From contig CBDIHP010000040.1 in the NCBI GenBank assembly GCA_965279195.1, forward strand, positions 186,001 through 250,000: a stretch of DNA of 64,000 bases, in the 5' to 3' direction. The position numbers and the translations under genes are program-made. Positions 19,233-28,300 of the stretch are shown here, in pieces. Source of the stretch: CBDIHP01 sp965279195. GTDB taxonomy: Bacteria; Planctomycetota; Planctomycetia; Isosphaerales; Isosphaeraceae. The notes beneath the pieces are model-generated. The model was not told the origin of the DNA. It saw nothing but the letters and a program-made list of their open reading frames with translations, and did not search any database. The stretch's first letter is position 1, and each line of letters starts with the position of its first letter.

Positions 19233-19973
19233 TCACTTCGCCCGACGAAACGGCAAGGGCAAGAGAGGGCACCCCGGCTTGGCCTCGACGAGCCGGTAGG
19301 CCTCGGCGTATTCGACTCCGGCCTCGGCGCCCCGGCGTCTGTGCATCGCGTCGTGGACCTTCCAGATGGTCTCGGGCAACTGGCTGACGTGGGCGTCGAG
19401 GGCCGTCTTCTTGAGGTCGCGGACGGCGGCGATGTCGAGGTAGAGTTCGGGCTGGAAGCCGATGGTTTGGATGTCGGTCATGACCTCGAAGTGGTAGAGA
19501 TTCCAGCCCTTCTGGCGCTGGTAGGCCCGCCAGACGAGCGAGCTGACGACGTGGTGGTTCGGGTGGGTGTCGAGCGGCCAGTGGGTCACGACGATGTCGG
19601 GCTTGACCTCGGAGAGCCAGTCGGACACCAACTTGAGCGTGGCCTCGTCCGCCTCGAACTTCTCCGCGCCATAGGGGAAGAACCTGGGCGTCGCCCCCAG
19701 GATCCTGCACGCCGCCGTCGCCTCCTCCCGCCTCACCCCGGCCTCGGGCCGATTCAACACCTTGCGATCCGCCCGGTAGCACGCCGCATAGGCGCAAATC
19801 ACCTCGTGCCCCTGCTTCGTCAGGCTCGCCACCAACCCCCCCGCCCCCGACTCCGGATCGTCCGGATGCCCGCCGAACACCACGACCCGGAGCCTCTTCG
19901 GAGCCCCATCTTCGGCGAACCATGCGGCACCCGAAGCGATCATCAGGAGAACACCAAGGAGTGCCTTCATCAT
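19233..19973 (-). CDS. PIG-L/LmbE family deacetylase, exported
   Basis: A 246-aa protein starting at tandem ATGs (19973/19970) with AAAGG just upstream; the longer frame to 20078 includes repeat DNA. Residues 1-20 are a signal peptide (LLGVLLMIASGAAWFA). The LmbE signature GGHPDDPE binds zinc through His and Asp near the N-terminus, and THPNHH supplies the third ligand and base. The family removes acetyl groups from N-acetylglucosamine-type substrates. With a signal peptide it presumably acts outside the cytoplasm; the substrate is unknown. Both flanking gaps hold palindromic repeats. Confidence 0.88.
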   Translation of the reverse strand: MMKALLGVLLMIASGAAWFAEDGAPKRLRVVVFGGHPDDPESGAGGLVASLTKQGHEVICAYAACYRADRKVLNRPEAGVRREEATAACRILGATPRFFPYGAEKFEADEATLKLVSDWLSEVKPDIVVTHWPLDTHPNHHVVSSLVWRAYQRQKGWNLYHFEVMTDIQTIGFQPELYLDIAAVRDLKKTALDAHVSQLPETIWKVHDAMHRRRGAEAGVEYAEAYRLVEAKPGCPLLPLPFRRAK

Positions 19974-20037
19974 CGACCTTTCGAATCTCGCCCCGTCATC
20001 GCCACCAGCCCCAGCATACCGGCACCGAAATCCGAAG

Positions 20038-20090
20038 GTAGGGTGCAATGCGACGCGGCCGCTCGGGCCCGCGTCCACCGCACCGACGGT
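20038..20090. repeat. GGTGCGGTGGACGCG-family palindrome
   Basis: GTAGGGTGCAATGCGACGCGG, then the inverted CCGCGTCCACCGCACCGAC. Located directly upstream of the LmbE-type gene. Confidence 0.6.
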
Positions 20091-20135
20091 TGCGTTTGAT
20101 GCGCACGACCCGCCCGCATGTCATGGCCCGTCGTC

Positions 20136-20174
20136 GGTGCGGTGGACGCGAGTACGCGTCGAAGCGCACCCTAC
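20136..20174. repeat. GGTGCGGTGGACGCG-family palindrome
   Basis: GGTGCGGTGGACGCGAGTAC, then GCGTCGAAGCGCACCCTAC. It ends two bases before the stop codon of the next minus-strand gene, so it may also act as its terminator. Confidence 0.6.
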
Positions 20175-20175
20175 A

Positions 20176-20970
20176 TCACCGACGCATGCGGAACGTCCCG
20201 AGCAATCCCAGCCCCGGCTCGGTCTCGATCTCATCCAACCGCGTTGGGTCCAGGCTCCAGCAGCCGGCAATCATCATCACGGAATCTTCGTCGGGGTCGA
20301 GCAACTCCAACCGGCTCCCGAATTGCGACTCATCGTAGACTGCTCGATCGAGTTCCTCGCTGTTCGAGCTCGCCCCGTCGCGGATCCGCTGCAATTCAGC
20401 CGCGATCTCTCGCTCTCGGAGGAACTCGGCCTCGCGCTTCGCCCCGTGCGCCGCGATCTGCTCGGGTGTCGCTCGCGACACATCCAGGAAATCGAACCCG
20501 AGTTCAATCTCCTCCGTCGTCCTCGGCCCGGCTTCGAAGAATCTCCCATCGGCGTAGGCGAAGGCTCGAAGGATTCGGCCATTCTCGGCTTTCGCCCATG
20601 CGGCGCAGTTGGAGACCCGATGCGTCCCGAAGAACTGGACGTGTCCGAGCCTCTCGCTGAGCCCTTCCAACCACGGAATCCATTCGCTCGACTCGATCGC
20701 CGGCAATGCCCCGATCCCGCCGACCGCCAGCGTCCAACCCCTTACCGGCGGGGCCACGAAGATCTCGACCCGGCTGTTGTACCAACCCCGCTTGGAGTCG
20801 AAGTACGATCGATAGGCCCGATCGATCCCCTGGGCCCAGTTCGCCGACTGACACCATTCCAGCCCCAGCGCCGAGGCCACCTCGGACGGCTCCACTCCCT
20901 TTACCGCGAGCCAGATCTGCTTGTACCCGAACGGCTCGGGCCGGTCGGGGATGGGTGCAGGTATTGGCAT
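20176..20970 (-). CDS. Hypothetical protein
   Basis: A 264-aa soluble protein that I do not recognise. The N-terminal part (GYKQIWLAVKGVEPSEVASALGL) and the middle (VQFFGTHRVSNCAAWAKAENG) look like a folded alpha/beta domain, and a charged helix (REREIAAELQRIRDG) lies near residue 205. The C-terminus holds DPDEDSVMMIAGCWSLDPT. No signal peptide, membrane segment or catalytic motif is visible. The composition and Trp/Phe content argue for a real gene. It lies between repeat copies and has no obvious operon partner. Confidence 0.65.
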   Translation of the reverse strand: MPIPAPIPDRPEPFGYKQIWLAVKGVEPSEVASALGLEWCQSANWAQGIDRAYRSYFDSKRGWYNSRVEIFVAPPVRGWTLAVGGIGALPAIESSEWIPWLEGLSERLGHVQFFGTHRVSNCAAWAKAENGRILRAFAYADGRFFEAGPRTTEEIELGFDFLDVSRATPEQIAAHGAKREAEFLREREIAAELQRIRDGASSNSEELDRAVYDESQFGSRLELLDPDEDSVMMIAGCWSLDPTRLDEIETEPGLGLLGTFRMRR

Positions 20971-21014
20971 GCCTCATCCCATTTTATGTGAAAGGGGACC
21001 CATTATGGGGCACC

Positions 21015-21061
21015 GTAGGCTGGGAGGGTGACGCGGCCCGAAGGCCGCGTCATCCCACCGA
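21015..21061. repeat. GGTGCGGTGGACGCG-family palindrome (diverged)
   Basis: GTAGGCTGGGAGGGTGACGCGGCC, a short loop, then GGCCGCGTCATCCCACCG; the inner arms pair over about 10 bp. Lies upstream of the hypothetical gene and downstream of rpsI. Confidence 0.55.
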
Positions 21062-21181
21062 CAGGGGCGGTTGCTGGATCAAACGGCCCGCGCGGCCGGG
21101 ATTAGTGTCCGTGGGGTGAAGTCTCCCTCGCGTTCGGCATCGGTACCCCAGCCTACCGTGGAATGGGCATGCATCAACGCC

Positions 21182-21220
21182 AAGCGGCAGGCCGGGATGA
21201 TACCATCCCGCCTGCCGCTT
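21182..21220 (-). terminator. Strong hairpin downstream of rpsI
   Basis: Arms AAGCGGCAGG-C-CGGGATG (21182-21199) and CATCCCG-CCTGCCGCTT (21204-21220) with a 4-nt loop, giving a 17-bp stem with a single bulged C. It lies 43 bp past the rpsI stop on the minus strand and probably ends the rplM-rpsI transcript. Confidence 0.65.
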
Positions 21221-21262
21221 GTGTGAAGGATCCAGGGATCTCGAAACGCGATCGGGGTTCGA

Positions 21263-21667
21263 TCAGCGCTTGGAGAACTGGAAGCTCTTGCGGGCCTTCT
21301 TGTGGCCGTATTTCTTGCGTTCGACCATGCGCGAGTCGCGGGTGAGGTAGCCGCCTTCGCGGAGGGAGGCGAGCAGGTCCGGGCGGTGGGCGACGAGGGC
21401 ACGGGCGAGGCCGAGCATGACCGCGCCCGACTGGCTCGACTTGCCGCTGCCATTGACGTTCACGAAGACGTCGAGCCGGCCGCCCATCTCGGTGGAGGCG
21501 AGCGGGGCGCGGACGTCCGTGCGGTGGGTGGCTTCGAGGAAGTAGTTGTCCACTTCCAGGCCGTTCACGAAGTACTTGCCGGTTCCGTCCTTGATCCGGA
21601 CGCGGGCGACCGCGGTCTTACGACGACCGGTGCCCCAGATGTACGGGTTGTTGACCGCCGTGGACAT
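21263..21667 (-). CDS. rpsI: 30S ribosomal protein S9
   Basis: A 134-aa S9 protein. The N-terminal GTGRRKTAVARVRI block and the C-terminal DSRMVERKKYGHKKARKSFQFSKR-type tail (Lys/Arg-rich, ending S-K-R) are diagnostic. The tail reaches the P-site tRNA in the small subunit. Length is normal. It follows rplM on the minus strand with a 169-bp spacer, which is long for this pair, so a second start of transcription is possible. Hairpin 21182-21220 ends the unit. Confidence 0.97.
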   Translation of the reverse strand: MSTAVNNPYIWGTGRRKTAVARVRIKDGTGKYFVNGLEVDNYFLEATHRTDVRAPLASTEMGGRLDVFVNVNGSGKSSQSGAVMLGLARALVAHRPDLLASLREGGYLTRDSRMVERKKYGHKKARKSFQFSKR

Positions 21668-21836
21668 GCGAACGATCCATCCTTACCTGAGACCGAGCCG
21701 GCCGGTCGGGAGACTCGACGAGAGAAGGCGACTGCTTGCCTCGCGCCTCGAACCGTTCCGATGCGATGGTCGTGGGGTGGTGACGAAGAGTCGGGTCAGT
21801 GTTTCGTGGTTGGCGACGCGTCGGGCCGAGCTGAAC

Positions 21837-22430
21837 TCACTCGGCGGCCGGCGACTCGGGTGCCGGGGCTTCAGCCTCGGCGACCGGGGCGGCGGTTTCG
21901 GTCACCTCGGGCTTGGCGGCGACCTTCGCGGGGCGAGCCTTCTTGGGCTTCGGCTCGAAGACCGGGGCGTAGATCGCGCCCGAGGCGGCCGGGCGGCCCG
22001 AGAGGGGCTCCAGCGGGATCGGGGCCTGCGCCTGGTGGTCGTGGTTCGCGCCGACGACGAGCTTGAGCTTGCCCATCATGTGCCGGCCGATCTTGTTCTT
22101 CGGCATCATGCGCTGGATGGCCAGTTCGAGGATCCGAGCCGGCCGGCGTTGGAACAGCTTCCAGGCCTGCTCGTCGATCTGCCCGCCGGGGTGGCCGGTG
22201 TAGCGCTGATAGAACTTCTGCTGCCACTTGTTGCCGGTGAAGATCACCTTGTCGACGTTGGTGACGATCACATAGTCGCCGGTGTCGATATGCGGCGTGT
22301 AGGTCGGGCGATGCTTGCCCATCAAGATCGGGGCGATCTGCGCGGCGAGACGGCCCACGACCATCCCGGTCGCGTCGATGACGTACCACTGCCGGTTCAG
22401 CTCGCCGGCCTTCGCCTGATAGCAGTTCAT
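21837..22430 (-). CDS. rplM: 50S ribosomal protein L13 with a C-terminal Ala/Pro/Glu-rich extension
   Basis: A 197-aa L13. The core is canonical: RQWYVIDATGMVVGRLA, then GKHRPTYTPHIDTGDYVIV and the M-M-P-K-N-K-I-G-R-H region, which binds 23S rRNA. Normal L13 is about 140-150 residues; here about 50 more follow (KPKKARPAKVAAKPE, then an Ala/Pro/Glu-rich acidic end). The tail is low-complexity and may be lineage-specific. The unit rplM-rpsI is the conserved bacterial order. A promoter lies at 22511-22538. Confidence 0.97.
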   Translation of the reverse strand: MNCYQAKAGELNRQWYVIDATGMVVGRLAAQIAPILMGKHRPTYTPHIDTGDYVIVTNVDKVIFTGNKWQQKFYQRYTGHPGGQIDEQAWKLFQRRPARILELAIQRMMPKNKIGRHMMGKLKLVVGANHDHQAQAPIPLEPLSGRPAASGAIYAPVFEPKPKKARPAKVAAKPEVTETAAPVAEAEAPAPESPAAE

Positions 22431-22510
22431 GAACGGTTCTACCTAAACAACAGAGTCCTGGCGCCGGCGTATGCCATGCCGCGCGCTCTACCTCCTACGG
22501 CGAAACGACC

Positions 22511-22538
22511 ATCTTAGCGATCTTAGCCCCCCCGTCAA
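22511..22538 (-). promoter_or_regulatory. Promoter for rplM-rpsI
   Basis: On the minus strand: -35 TTGACG (22538-22533), a 16-bp spacer and -10 TAAGAT (22516-22511). It lies about 80 bp upstream of the rplM start and resembles the gltX and recA promoters. Confidence 0.5.
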
Positions 22539-22699
22539 GAGAGTCGACGCCCCGAACCGGCGCGACCCGGCATGATGCCGCGACGGGACAAACCTTGTCG
22601 GTCACGGGGTTTTTGCTTGAGGATCCGCGCAGGTCGCTTCCAAAATAGTGGCAACCCACCCCGCCTCGACCCGAACAGCCCGAGAACACGAGCCCCCCG

Positions 22700-23293
22700 A
22701 TGTCGTCCCCCTCGACTTCCCGAAGTCTGCTCGCCCGCGCGCGTGACCCGGCCGACTCGGCTTCGTGGCGACGGATGACGGACCTCTACTCCCCGCTCAT
22801 CCGGCGCTGGGTCCGGCAGAACGTCGACCAGCCGGCCGACGCTGATGACGTGGTGCAGGAGGTTTTGGCCGCCCTGCACCGCGACCTCTCGGGCTTCGAG
22901 CACAACGAGCGGGCGGGGGCCTTCCGGACATGGCTCCGCCGGATCACCGCCAACCGCCTGCGTAACTACTGGCAGGCGAAGAAGAACCGTCTGTCCGGCC
23001 TGGGCGACGAGCTGGTCCGCGAGGCGCTCGACCAGCTCGAAGATCCCCAGAGCGCCCTCAGCCGCGCCTGGGACGAGGAGCACGACCGCCACGTCACGCG
23101 GATGCTCCTCGAATCGATTCGCCTGGAGTTCCAGCCGGCAACCTGGCGTTCGTTCGACCTCCACGTCCGCCAGGGCCGGCCGACCGCCGAGGTGGCCGCC
23201 GAGCTGGGGCTCACCGAGAATGCCGTGCTGATCGCCAAGTCCCGAGTTCTCAAGAGGTTGCGCGAGATTGCCCGGGGCCTGCTCGACGATTGA
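22700..23293 (+). CDS. ECF-subfamily RNA polymerase sigma factor
   Basis: A 197-aa sigma-70 family protein with regions 2 and 4 only. Region 2 shows YSPLIRRWVRQ and the D-A-D-D-V-V-Q-E-V core-binding block (about residues 47-56). Region 4 is the helix-turn-helix TAEVAAELGLTENAVLIAKSRVLKRLRE (about residues 156-184). The shape fits the planctomycete ECF groups. No anti-sigma gene sits beside it; the next gene is a small lipoprotein, so control may be by another route such as a Hanks-type kinase. Its target genes are unknown. Confidence 0.92.
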   Translation: MSSPSTSRSLLARARDPADSASWRRMTDLYSPLIRRWVRQNVDQPADADDVVQEVLAALHRDLSGFEHNERAGAFRTWLRRITANRLRNYWQAKKNRLSGLGDELVREALDQLEDPQSALSRAWDEEHDRHVTRMLLESIRLEFQPATWRSFDLHVRQGRPTAEVAAELGLTENAVLIAKSRVLKRLREIARGLLDD

Positions 23294-23397
23294 ACGGAAA
23301 ATCGGCCCGCCCGTGAAAGGTTTGGCCGCCCGCCCTTCTCTCTCTTGTAACGAGCCCAGTCCGCCTGCCTCGTAGGACTCGATCCGGAAGGTCCAAG

Positions 23398-23595
23398 ATG
23401 ATGACGCGTCTCAGGAAGTCGGTTTCGTTCGGATTGATCCTGACCTTCCTCCTCGCCCCGATCCTCCAGGGATGCGGGGATCCGACGAGCCACGCCACGG
23501 CCGACCCCGGAAAGCTCAAGGCGGCCATCGCCAAGCGGCGGGCCGACGCGGGCGAGCCCGTGAAGTCGAAGGCGGGGGCGAGGAAGGGCGGCTGA
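23398..23595 (+). CDS. Small lipoprotein
   Basis: A 65-aa precursor with a lipoprotein signal peptide: basic start (MMTRLRK), hydrophobic stretch (FGLILTFLLAPI) and lipobox LQGC with Cys at about residue 26. The mature part is only ~40 residues, rich in Ala/Lys/Gly. Function unknown. It lies 43 bp upstream of the DUF1559 gene and may be co-transcribed; very small lipoproteins commonly precede DUF1559 genes in planctomycetes (from memory). Confidence 0.8.
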   Translation: MMTRLRKSVSFGLILTFLLAPILQGCGDPTSHATADPGKLKAAIAKRRADAGEPVKSKAGARKGG

Positions 23596-23638
23596 CGAGG
23601 GCGTGCGAGAAGAACTCCTGGAATTGAGGACATCCGAA

Positions 23639-24661
23639 ATGCCTGGCAAATCGAATCGCCGACCTGGCTTCACGCTGATCGAACTCCTGGTCGTGATCGC
23701 CGTGATCGGGGTGCTGATCGCCCTGCTGCTCCCCGCCGTGCAGGCCGCCCGCGAGGCGGCGAGGCGGTCGCAGTGCGTCAACAACCTCAAGCAACTGGCG
23801 TTGGGGACGAGCAACTACGTTGATGTCCACGGCGCCTATCCGCTGGGCGTCCACTTCTCCTTCGGCTTCAGCACGGCCAGCCACTTCGTCGCGATCCTCC
23901 CTCAGATGGAACAGCAGCCGCTGTATAACGCGATGAACTATCAGTGGAACGTCTGGTCGTCGGCCAACACGACGCTCCATGCGGTCGCCCTGTCGTACCT
24001 GATCTGCCCGAGCGACACCCGCGCGGCTCAGGGCGAGGTCTTCCCCGGCGACGAGGCCTTCGACCCGGCGGCGGATTTCCTCCACTTCGGCAAGTTCGTC
24101 CAGCAGTACACCAGCTACGCCGGGAACGCAGGGAGTTGGTTCCAGAACAGCCGGAACGAGACCCGCCTGGCGCAGTCCAACGGGATCTTCTTCCGGGGCC
24201 GGTCGATCAAGATGGCCGAGGTGAGCGACGGCCTCAGCAATACCATCCTCATGGGCGAGCACGCCGTCTCAATCCTCAACGACGACTTCGAACGGATCAT
24301 CGAGGGGCCTAACTGGGCCGGGAGCTGGTTCGGCTCGACCGTCTTCACTGCGTTCTACCCCATCAACCCCCAGCGCAAGCTGCCGGATGTCCTCGACGCC
24401 GACGGCCTCTGCCACATCTACGTCGCCGGCGCATCGAGCATGCACCCCGGCGGTGCGAACTTCGCCATGGGCGACGGCTCGGTCCGGTTCCTCAAGGATA
24501 CGATCGACTCGTGGTCGAACGACCCTGCCACCGGCGAGCCGATCGTCCTCAACCGCGACGCCAACGGTCTCTACAAGTTCCTCCCGAATGCGAAGGTCGG
24601 CGTCTACCAGGCCCTCACGACCCGCAACGGCGGCGAGGCCATCAGCGGCGAGGGATTCTGA
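23639..24661 (+). CDS. DUF1559 protein with type IV prepilin-like N-terminus
   Basis: A 340-aa protein of a family greatly expanded in planctomycetes. The start at 23639 gives a short basic leader, then the prepilin cleavage site G-FTLIELLVVIAVIGVLIALLLP and the family motif AAREAARRSQCVNNLKQLAL. The DUF1559 domain ends in the family C-terminal block SSMHPGGANFAMGDGSVRF (about residues 270-288). These are exported, membrane-anchored pseudopilin-like proteins of unknown role. It follows the small lipoprotein. The 3' side is repeat-rich. Confidence 0.95.
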   Translation: MPGKSNRRPGFTLIELLVVIAVIGVLIALLLPAVQAAREAARRSQCVNNLKQLALGTSNYVDVHGAYPLGVHFSFGFSTASHFVAILPQMEQQPLYNAMNYQWNVWSSANTTLHAVALSYLICPSDTRAAQGEVFPGDEAFDPAADFLHFGKFVQQYTSYAGNAGSWFQNSRNETRLAQSNGIFFRGRSIKMAEVSDGLSNTILMGEHAVSILNDDFERIIEGPNWAGSWFGSTVFTAFYPINPQRKLPDVLDADGLCHIYVAGASSMHPGGANFAMGDGSVRFLKDTIDSWSNDPATGEPIVLNRDANGLYKFLPNAKVGVYQALTTRNGGEAISGEGF

Positions 24662-24711
24662 GTGATGAGTGATAGGTTTGGATGATGTTCAGGGCGGGTT
24701 GATCGTGCAGT

Positions 24712-24835
24712 GCTGGGCGAGGGTCTCCCGACCCCGCCCTGGCATGGTTTGAAGCGGACCACCGAACCGGGTCTCCAGACCCGTTGACCCGGCCCACGGT
24801 CAACGGGTCTGGACACCCGGTTTCGTGGTACGGCG
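24712..24835. repeat. GGGTCTCC-type palindromic intergenic repeat
   Basis: Begins GCTGGGCGAGGGTCTCCCG (24712-24730). It includes a hairpin of GGGTCTCCAGACCCGTTGAC-type blocks with an inverted GTCAACGGGTCTGGACACCC. Related to the unit at 3509-3616. Confidence 0.6.
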
Positions 24836-24861
24836 CGGCGACCGTTGGGGCGTGGGCTGGA

Positions 24862-25283
24862 GAGGAAATTGCATCTGGGACTTAACCCTATTTGACCGCC
24901 CTGGAAGGGCGACCCGAGGTAGCCCAGGGTGAAACCCTGGGATCGGCGAGCGCCGAGGGTTTCTCCTCCCGTGAGACGAAGCGTTGGCCCCTCCCGGAAC
25001 CCGGAGGGGCGTGCGTCGATCGCCAAGGGCCTGAGCCCCTGGATCGGAGGCGGCCGAGGCAAATTAAATCGATGGATTGGCTTGTGTGATTGGGTCGATC
25101 GCCAGGGGCGTGAGCCCCTGGCGATCGACCGCAGCCCCGTCGGGGCCTGAGATAGGGTGAGCGTTTCGTCCTGAGGATGGGGGGGGGCGTCGGCTTTGCC
25201 GATCCCAGGGTTTCACCCTGGGCTACCTCAGGTCGCCCTTCCAGGGCGGCAGGATCAGGTTGCGTCACAAATACAATTTCCTC
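24862..25283. repeat. 422-bp element with long terminal inverted repeats (MITE-like or structured RNA)
   Basis: The ends GAGGAAATTG (24862-24871) and CAATTTCCTC (25274-25283) are exact inverts. A 24-nt degenerate stretch on each side separates them from 52-bp arms (24896-24947 and 25198-25249) that match with one difference. Inside each 52-bp arm sits CCCAGGG-TGAAA-CCCTGGG. Between the arms are further hairpins, the best being 15 bp perfect (25094-25108 with 25115-25129). There is no transposase. The nested symmetry suggests a non-autonomous mobile element or a folded transcript. Confidence 0.7.
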
Positions 25284-25352
25284 GGGAGACCCTCGCCCAG
25301 CGCCGACGGGTTTCGCCCAGCGATTCGACGCGGCCGAAATCGTCGAGATCCC

Positions 25353-28300
25353 TCATTTCTCCGTGGCATTCAGCCCTTCCCATAGGCGGATGGTGCCGTC
25401 GAGGCCGGCGGAGATGAGTCGGTTGCCCTGGGCGGCGAAGCCGACGGCGGTGACCCCCTGGGTGTGGCCGCGGAAGTCGATGGTCTCGCGGCCGCTGCGG
25501 AGGTCCCAGATCCGGACGAGGGCGTCGGTCCCGGCGGACGCGATCCGGCGGCCGTCGGGGCTGACGGCGAGGCTCTCGACGTTCGGCAGCCTGTCGATCG
25601 TGGTCAGGAGTCGGCCCGTCGAGGCGTCGCGGATCGCGATGACCCCCTCGCGCTCGCCGTTCCCGCCGCCGACGATCAGGTGCGTTCCGTCCGGGCTGAA
25701 CGCGATCGAGCGGAGTCGTTGCTCGTGGCGGATGGGGGATAAGACTGAGCCGCCGGTCCTGGCGTCGTGGACCCGGAGGTTCCCCTCGATCGTCGCCGTG
25801 GCGATCCGCCGGGCCCCGGGCGCGAACGCCAGCGAATACACCGCCGCGCCGTCGGACGGGATGACGACCGAGGGCGTGCCGCTGGCCAGGTCCCAGATCC
25901 GGGTCGTGCCGTCGTCGCCCGCGCTGGCGAGTGTGCGGCCGTCCTGGCTGTAGGCGAGGCAGAGGACGTTCCCCACATGCCCCCGGAGGATGGTGGGGGA
26001 GGGAAGGATGTCCGGGGCCGAATCGTTGGTTGGGCTCGTTGGTTCGGCGGGGATGTCCCAGACCCGGATCGTGCCGTCGGCCCCGGCGGTGGCCAGGCTC
26101 CGCGTGCCCGACCCGTCATCGGGCGGCATGGCCACGGCGAAGACCTGGAGCTGGCCGCTGTCGAATCGCCGGAGCGGGACGTCGGGATCGAGGGGGCCGA
26201 ATGCGACCTGGCCCCCCTTCCCCGACGCGGCGACCCACGTCCCGTCGGCCGAGACGACCATCGACCTCAGCCCCGGAACCGGCGAGACGAGCTTGGGAGA
26301 CGGTCGGGCCTCGGAAAGGGTCCAGATCGTGACCCCGTGCTCGCTCGACGCGTAGATGCGTCGGCCGTCCGCCGTGAAGCAGACGTTGCCGTAGTTGGGC
26401 GTCCCGGCGTTGCGGAAGACATCCACATCCTCCCCGTCGTCGGCCCGGAAGACCCGGATCGCGCCGTCCTGGCTCGACGAGGCGATCAGGTTCTGTTTCG
26501 GGCTGTAGGCGACCCCCTGGACCTCGGTCGAGTTCCGGCGATAGCGGAGCGACGGCGTGGGCGTCGCCGCCTTGAGGTCGATCACCCGCACCGCGGCGTC
26601 CTGGCCGGCGGAGGCCAGGAATCGTCCCGTCGGGTCGTAGGACATCGAGCGGATGACCCCGATCGAGGACGTGGTCCAGAGCAACTTCGCCTCCGGCCAG
26701 GACCATCGCGAGATGCCCATGTCGCTCATCCCGCCGACCGAGAATTCGGCTCCGGTCGGGCTGAAGGCGAGATTCATGACGCTGGTCGCCAGCTTGAGGA
26801 CCTCACGGGACGCCCCGGTCTCGATGTTGGTCGCCTTGACGTTCCCGCCGTAGTCGCCGGAGAGCAAATCCGGGGACTTCGGATGGAAGCTCAGGCCCCG
26901 GACGGTCTCGGGCTCGGTCGAGAGGACCTTCCCTTCCCCGGTCCGAGCGTCCCAGAGCCGGATCTGCCGGTCGTTCGCGGTCGTCGCGAGCCAGCGGCCG
27001 TCGTGGGAGAAAACCATCATCGTGATCGCCCCCCGGTGGCCCCGGAGGACGCGGGTCACGGAACCCCGGTCGAGGTCGATGAGGTGGACCTCGCCGGCCA
27101 CCGTGCCGGCGGCGGCCGTGCGGTTGTCCGACGCCCCGACGATCCAGGTGATCCGCCCCCGCAACGGGATCGTCCGGGGCGCCGGATCGGTCAGCCGGGC
27201 GAGATAGTACCACTCGAAGCTGCGGAGGTCGTCGAAGGTCGGGTCGCCGCGTCGGGGCTGGTAGGTCTCCAGCAGTTCTCGGACGCGAAGGACGTCCCCG
27301 TCCTCCCAGGCGCGTCGGGCGAGGTTGAGGTCGGCGGCGTATCGGCCGCGATTGGCGAGGTCGAGGGCGGTCCGGAGGCGGAAGGTGAACCAGAAGCCGA
27401 CGAAGATCAGCGTGATCATCGTCGCGGCCAGCAAACTGTAGAGGATCGCGTAGGCCGGCTTGCGGCGCACCCACTTGAGCAGCCGCTCCCAGGTGCGGAC
27501 GGGCCTCGCCTTGATCGGGCGGTGTTCGAGCCAGCTCTCGAGATCCTCGGCGAGGTCCTCGGCCGAGCCGTATCGGCGCCTCGGCTGCTTCTCCAGGCAC
27601 TTGAGGCAGATCGTCTCGAGGTCGCGGTCGACCAGAGGGTTGAGGGTCGTCGGCCGGGGGGGCTCCTGCTCGACGACCTGGCGGAGGATCTCGGGGATCG
27701 AGTCGGCCTGGAACGGCGGGCGGCCGGTGAGGGTCTCGTAGAGCGTTGCGCCCAGGCTGTAGACGTCCGCGGCCGTGGTCAGGGTCTTCGTCTGGCCGAG
27801 GGCCTGCTCCGGCGGCATGTAGCTGGGCGTGCCCATGACCGCGCCGGTCTGGGTCCGGGCCATGGTGCTGGCGTCGTCGTCGGCGATCCGCTTGGCCAGG
27901 CCGAAGTCGGTGACGAAGGGCTCGTCCATCGAGCCGAGCAGGATGTTCGAAGGCTTGATGTCGCGGTGGAGGATCGCCCGCTGGTGGGCGTAGTGGACGG
28001 CCCGGGCCACCTTCGCCATGAGCGTCGCCGCCCCTCGGGGGTCGGTCCTGAGCCGCTCGACCGCCTTCGAGAGGTTGCCCGACTCGATCAGGCGCATGCT
28101 GAAGTACGCCTGGTCGTCGGACTGGCCGACCTCGTAGATCGGCACGATGTTGGGGTGGTCGAGCTGCGCGACGGCCTCGGCCTCGCCCCGGAAGCGGCGG
28201 ATGTCGCTGGCGCTGGCGAGCGAGCCGTCGCGGATGATCTTGAGCGCGACCAGCCGGTTCAGCTTGAACTGCCGGGCCTTGTAGACGATCCCCATCCCGC

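Larger units (their letters stand above)
24662..25352. other. 691-bp gap filled by repeats between convergent genes
   Basis: No gene. Content in order: a GGGTCTCC palindromic unit (24712-24835), the 422-bp inverted-repeat element (24862-25283) with several hairpins inside, and an inverted copy of the GGGTCTCC end (25283-25325). The 19-bp GCTGGGCGAGGGTCTCCCG at 24712-24730 is matched exactly in reverse at 25283-25301. Confidence 0.75.

Noticed and set aside
24662..25352. Regularly repeated GGGTGAAACCCTGGG-like units as a possible CRISPR array
   Set aside because: The repeats are inverted and few, with no equal-length spacers and no cas genes.
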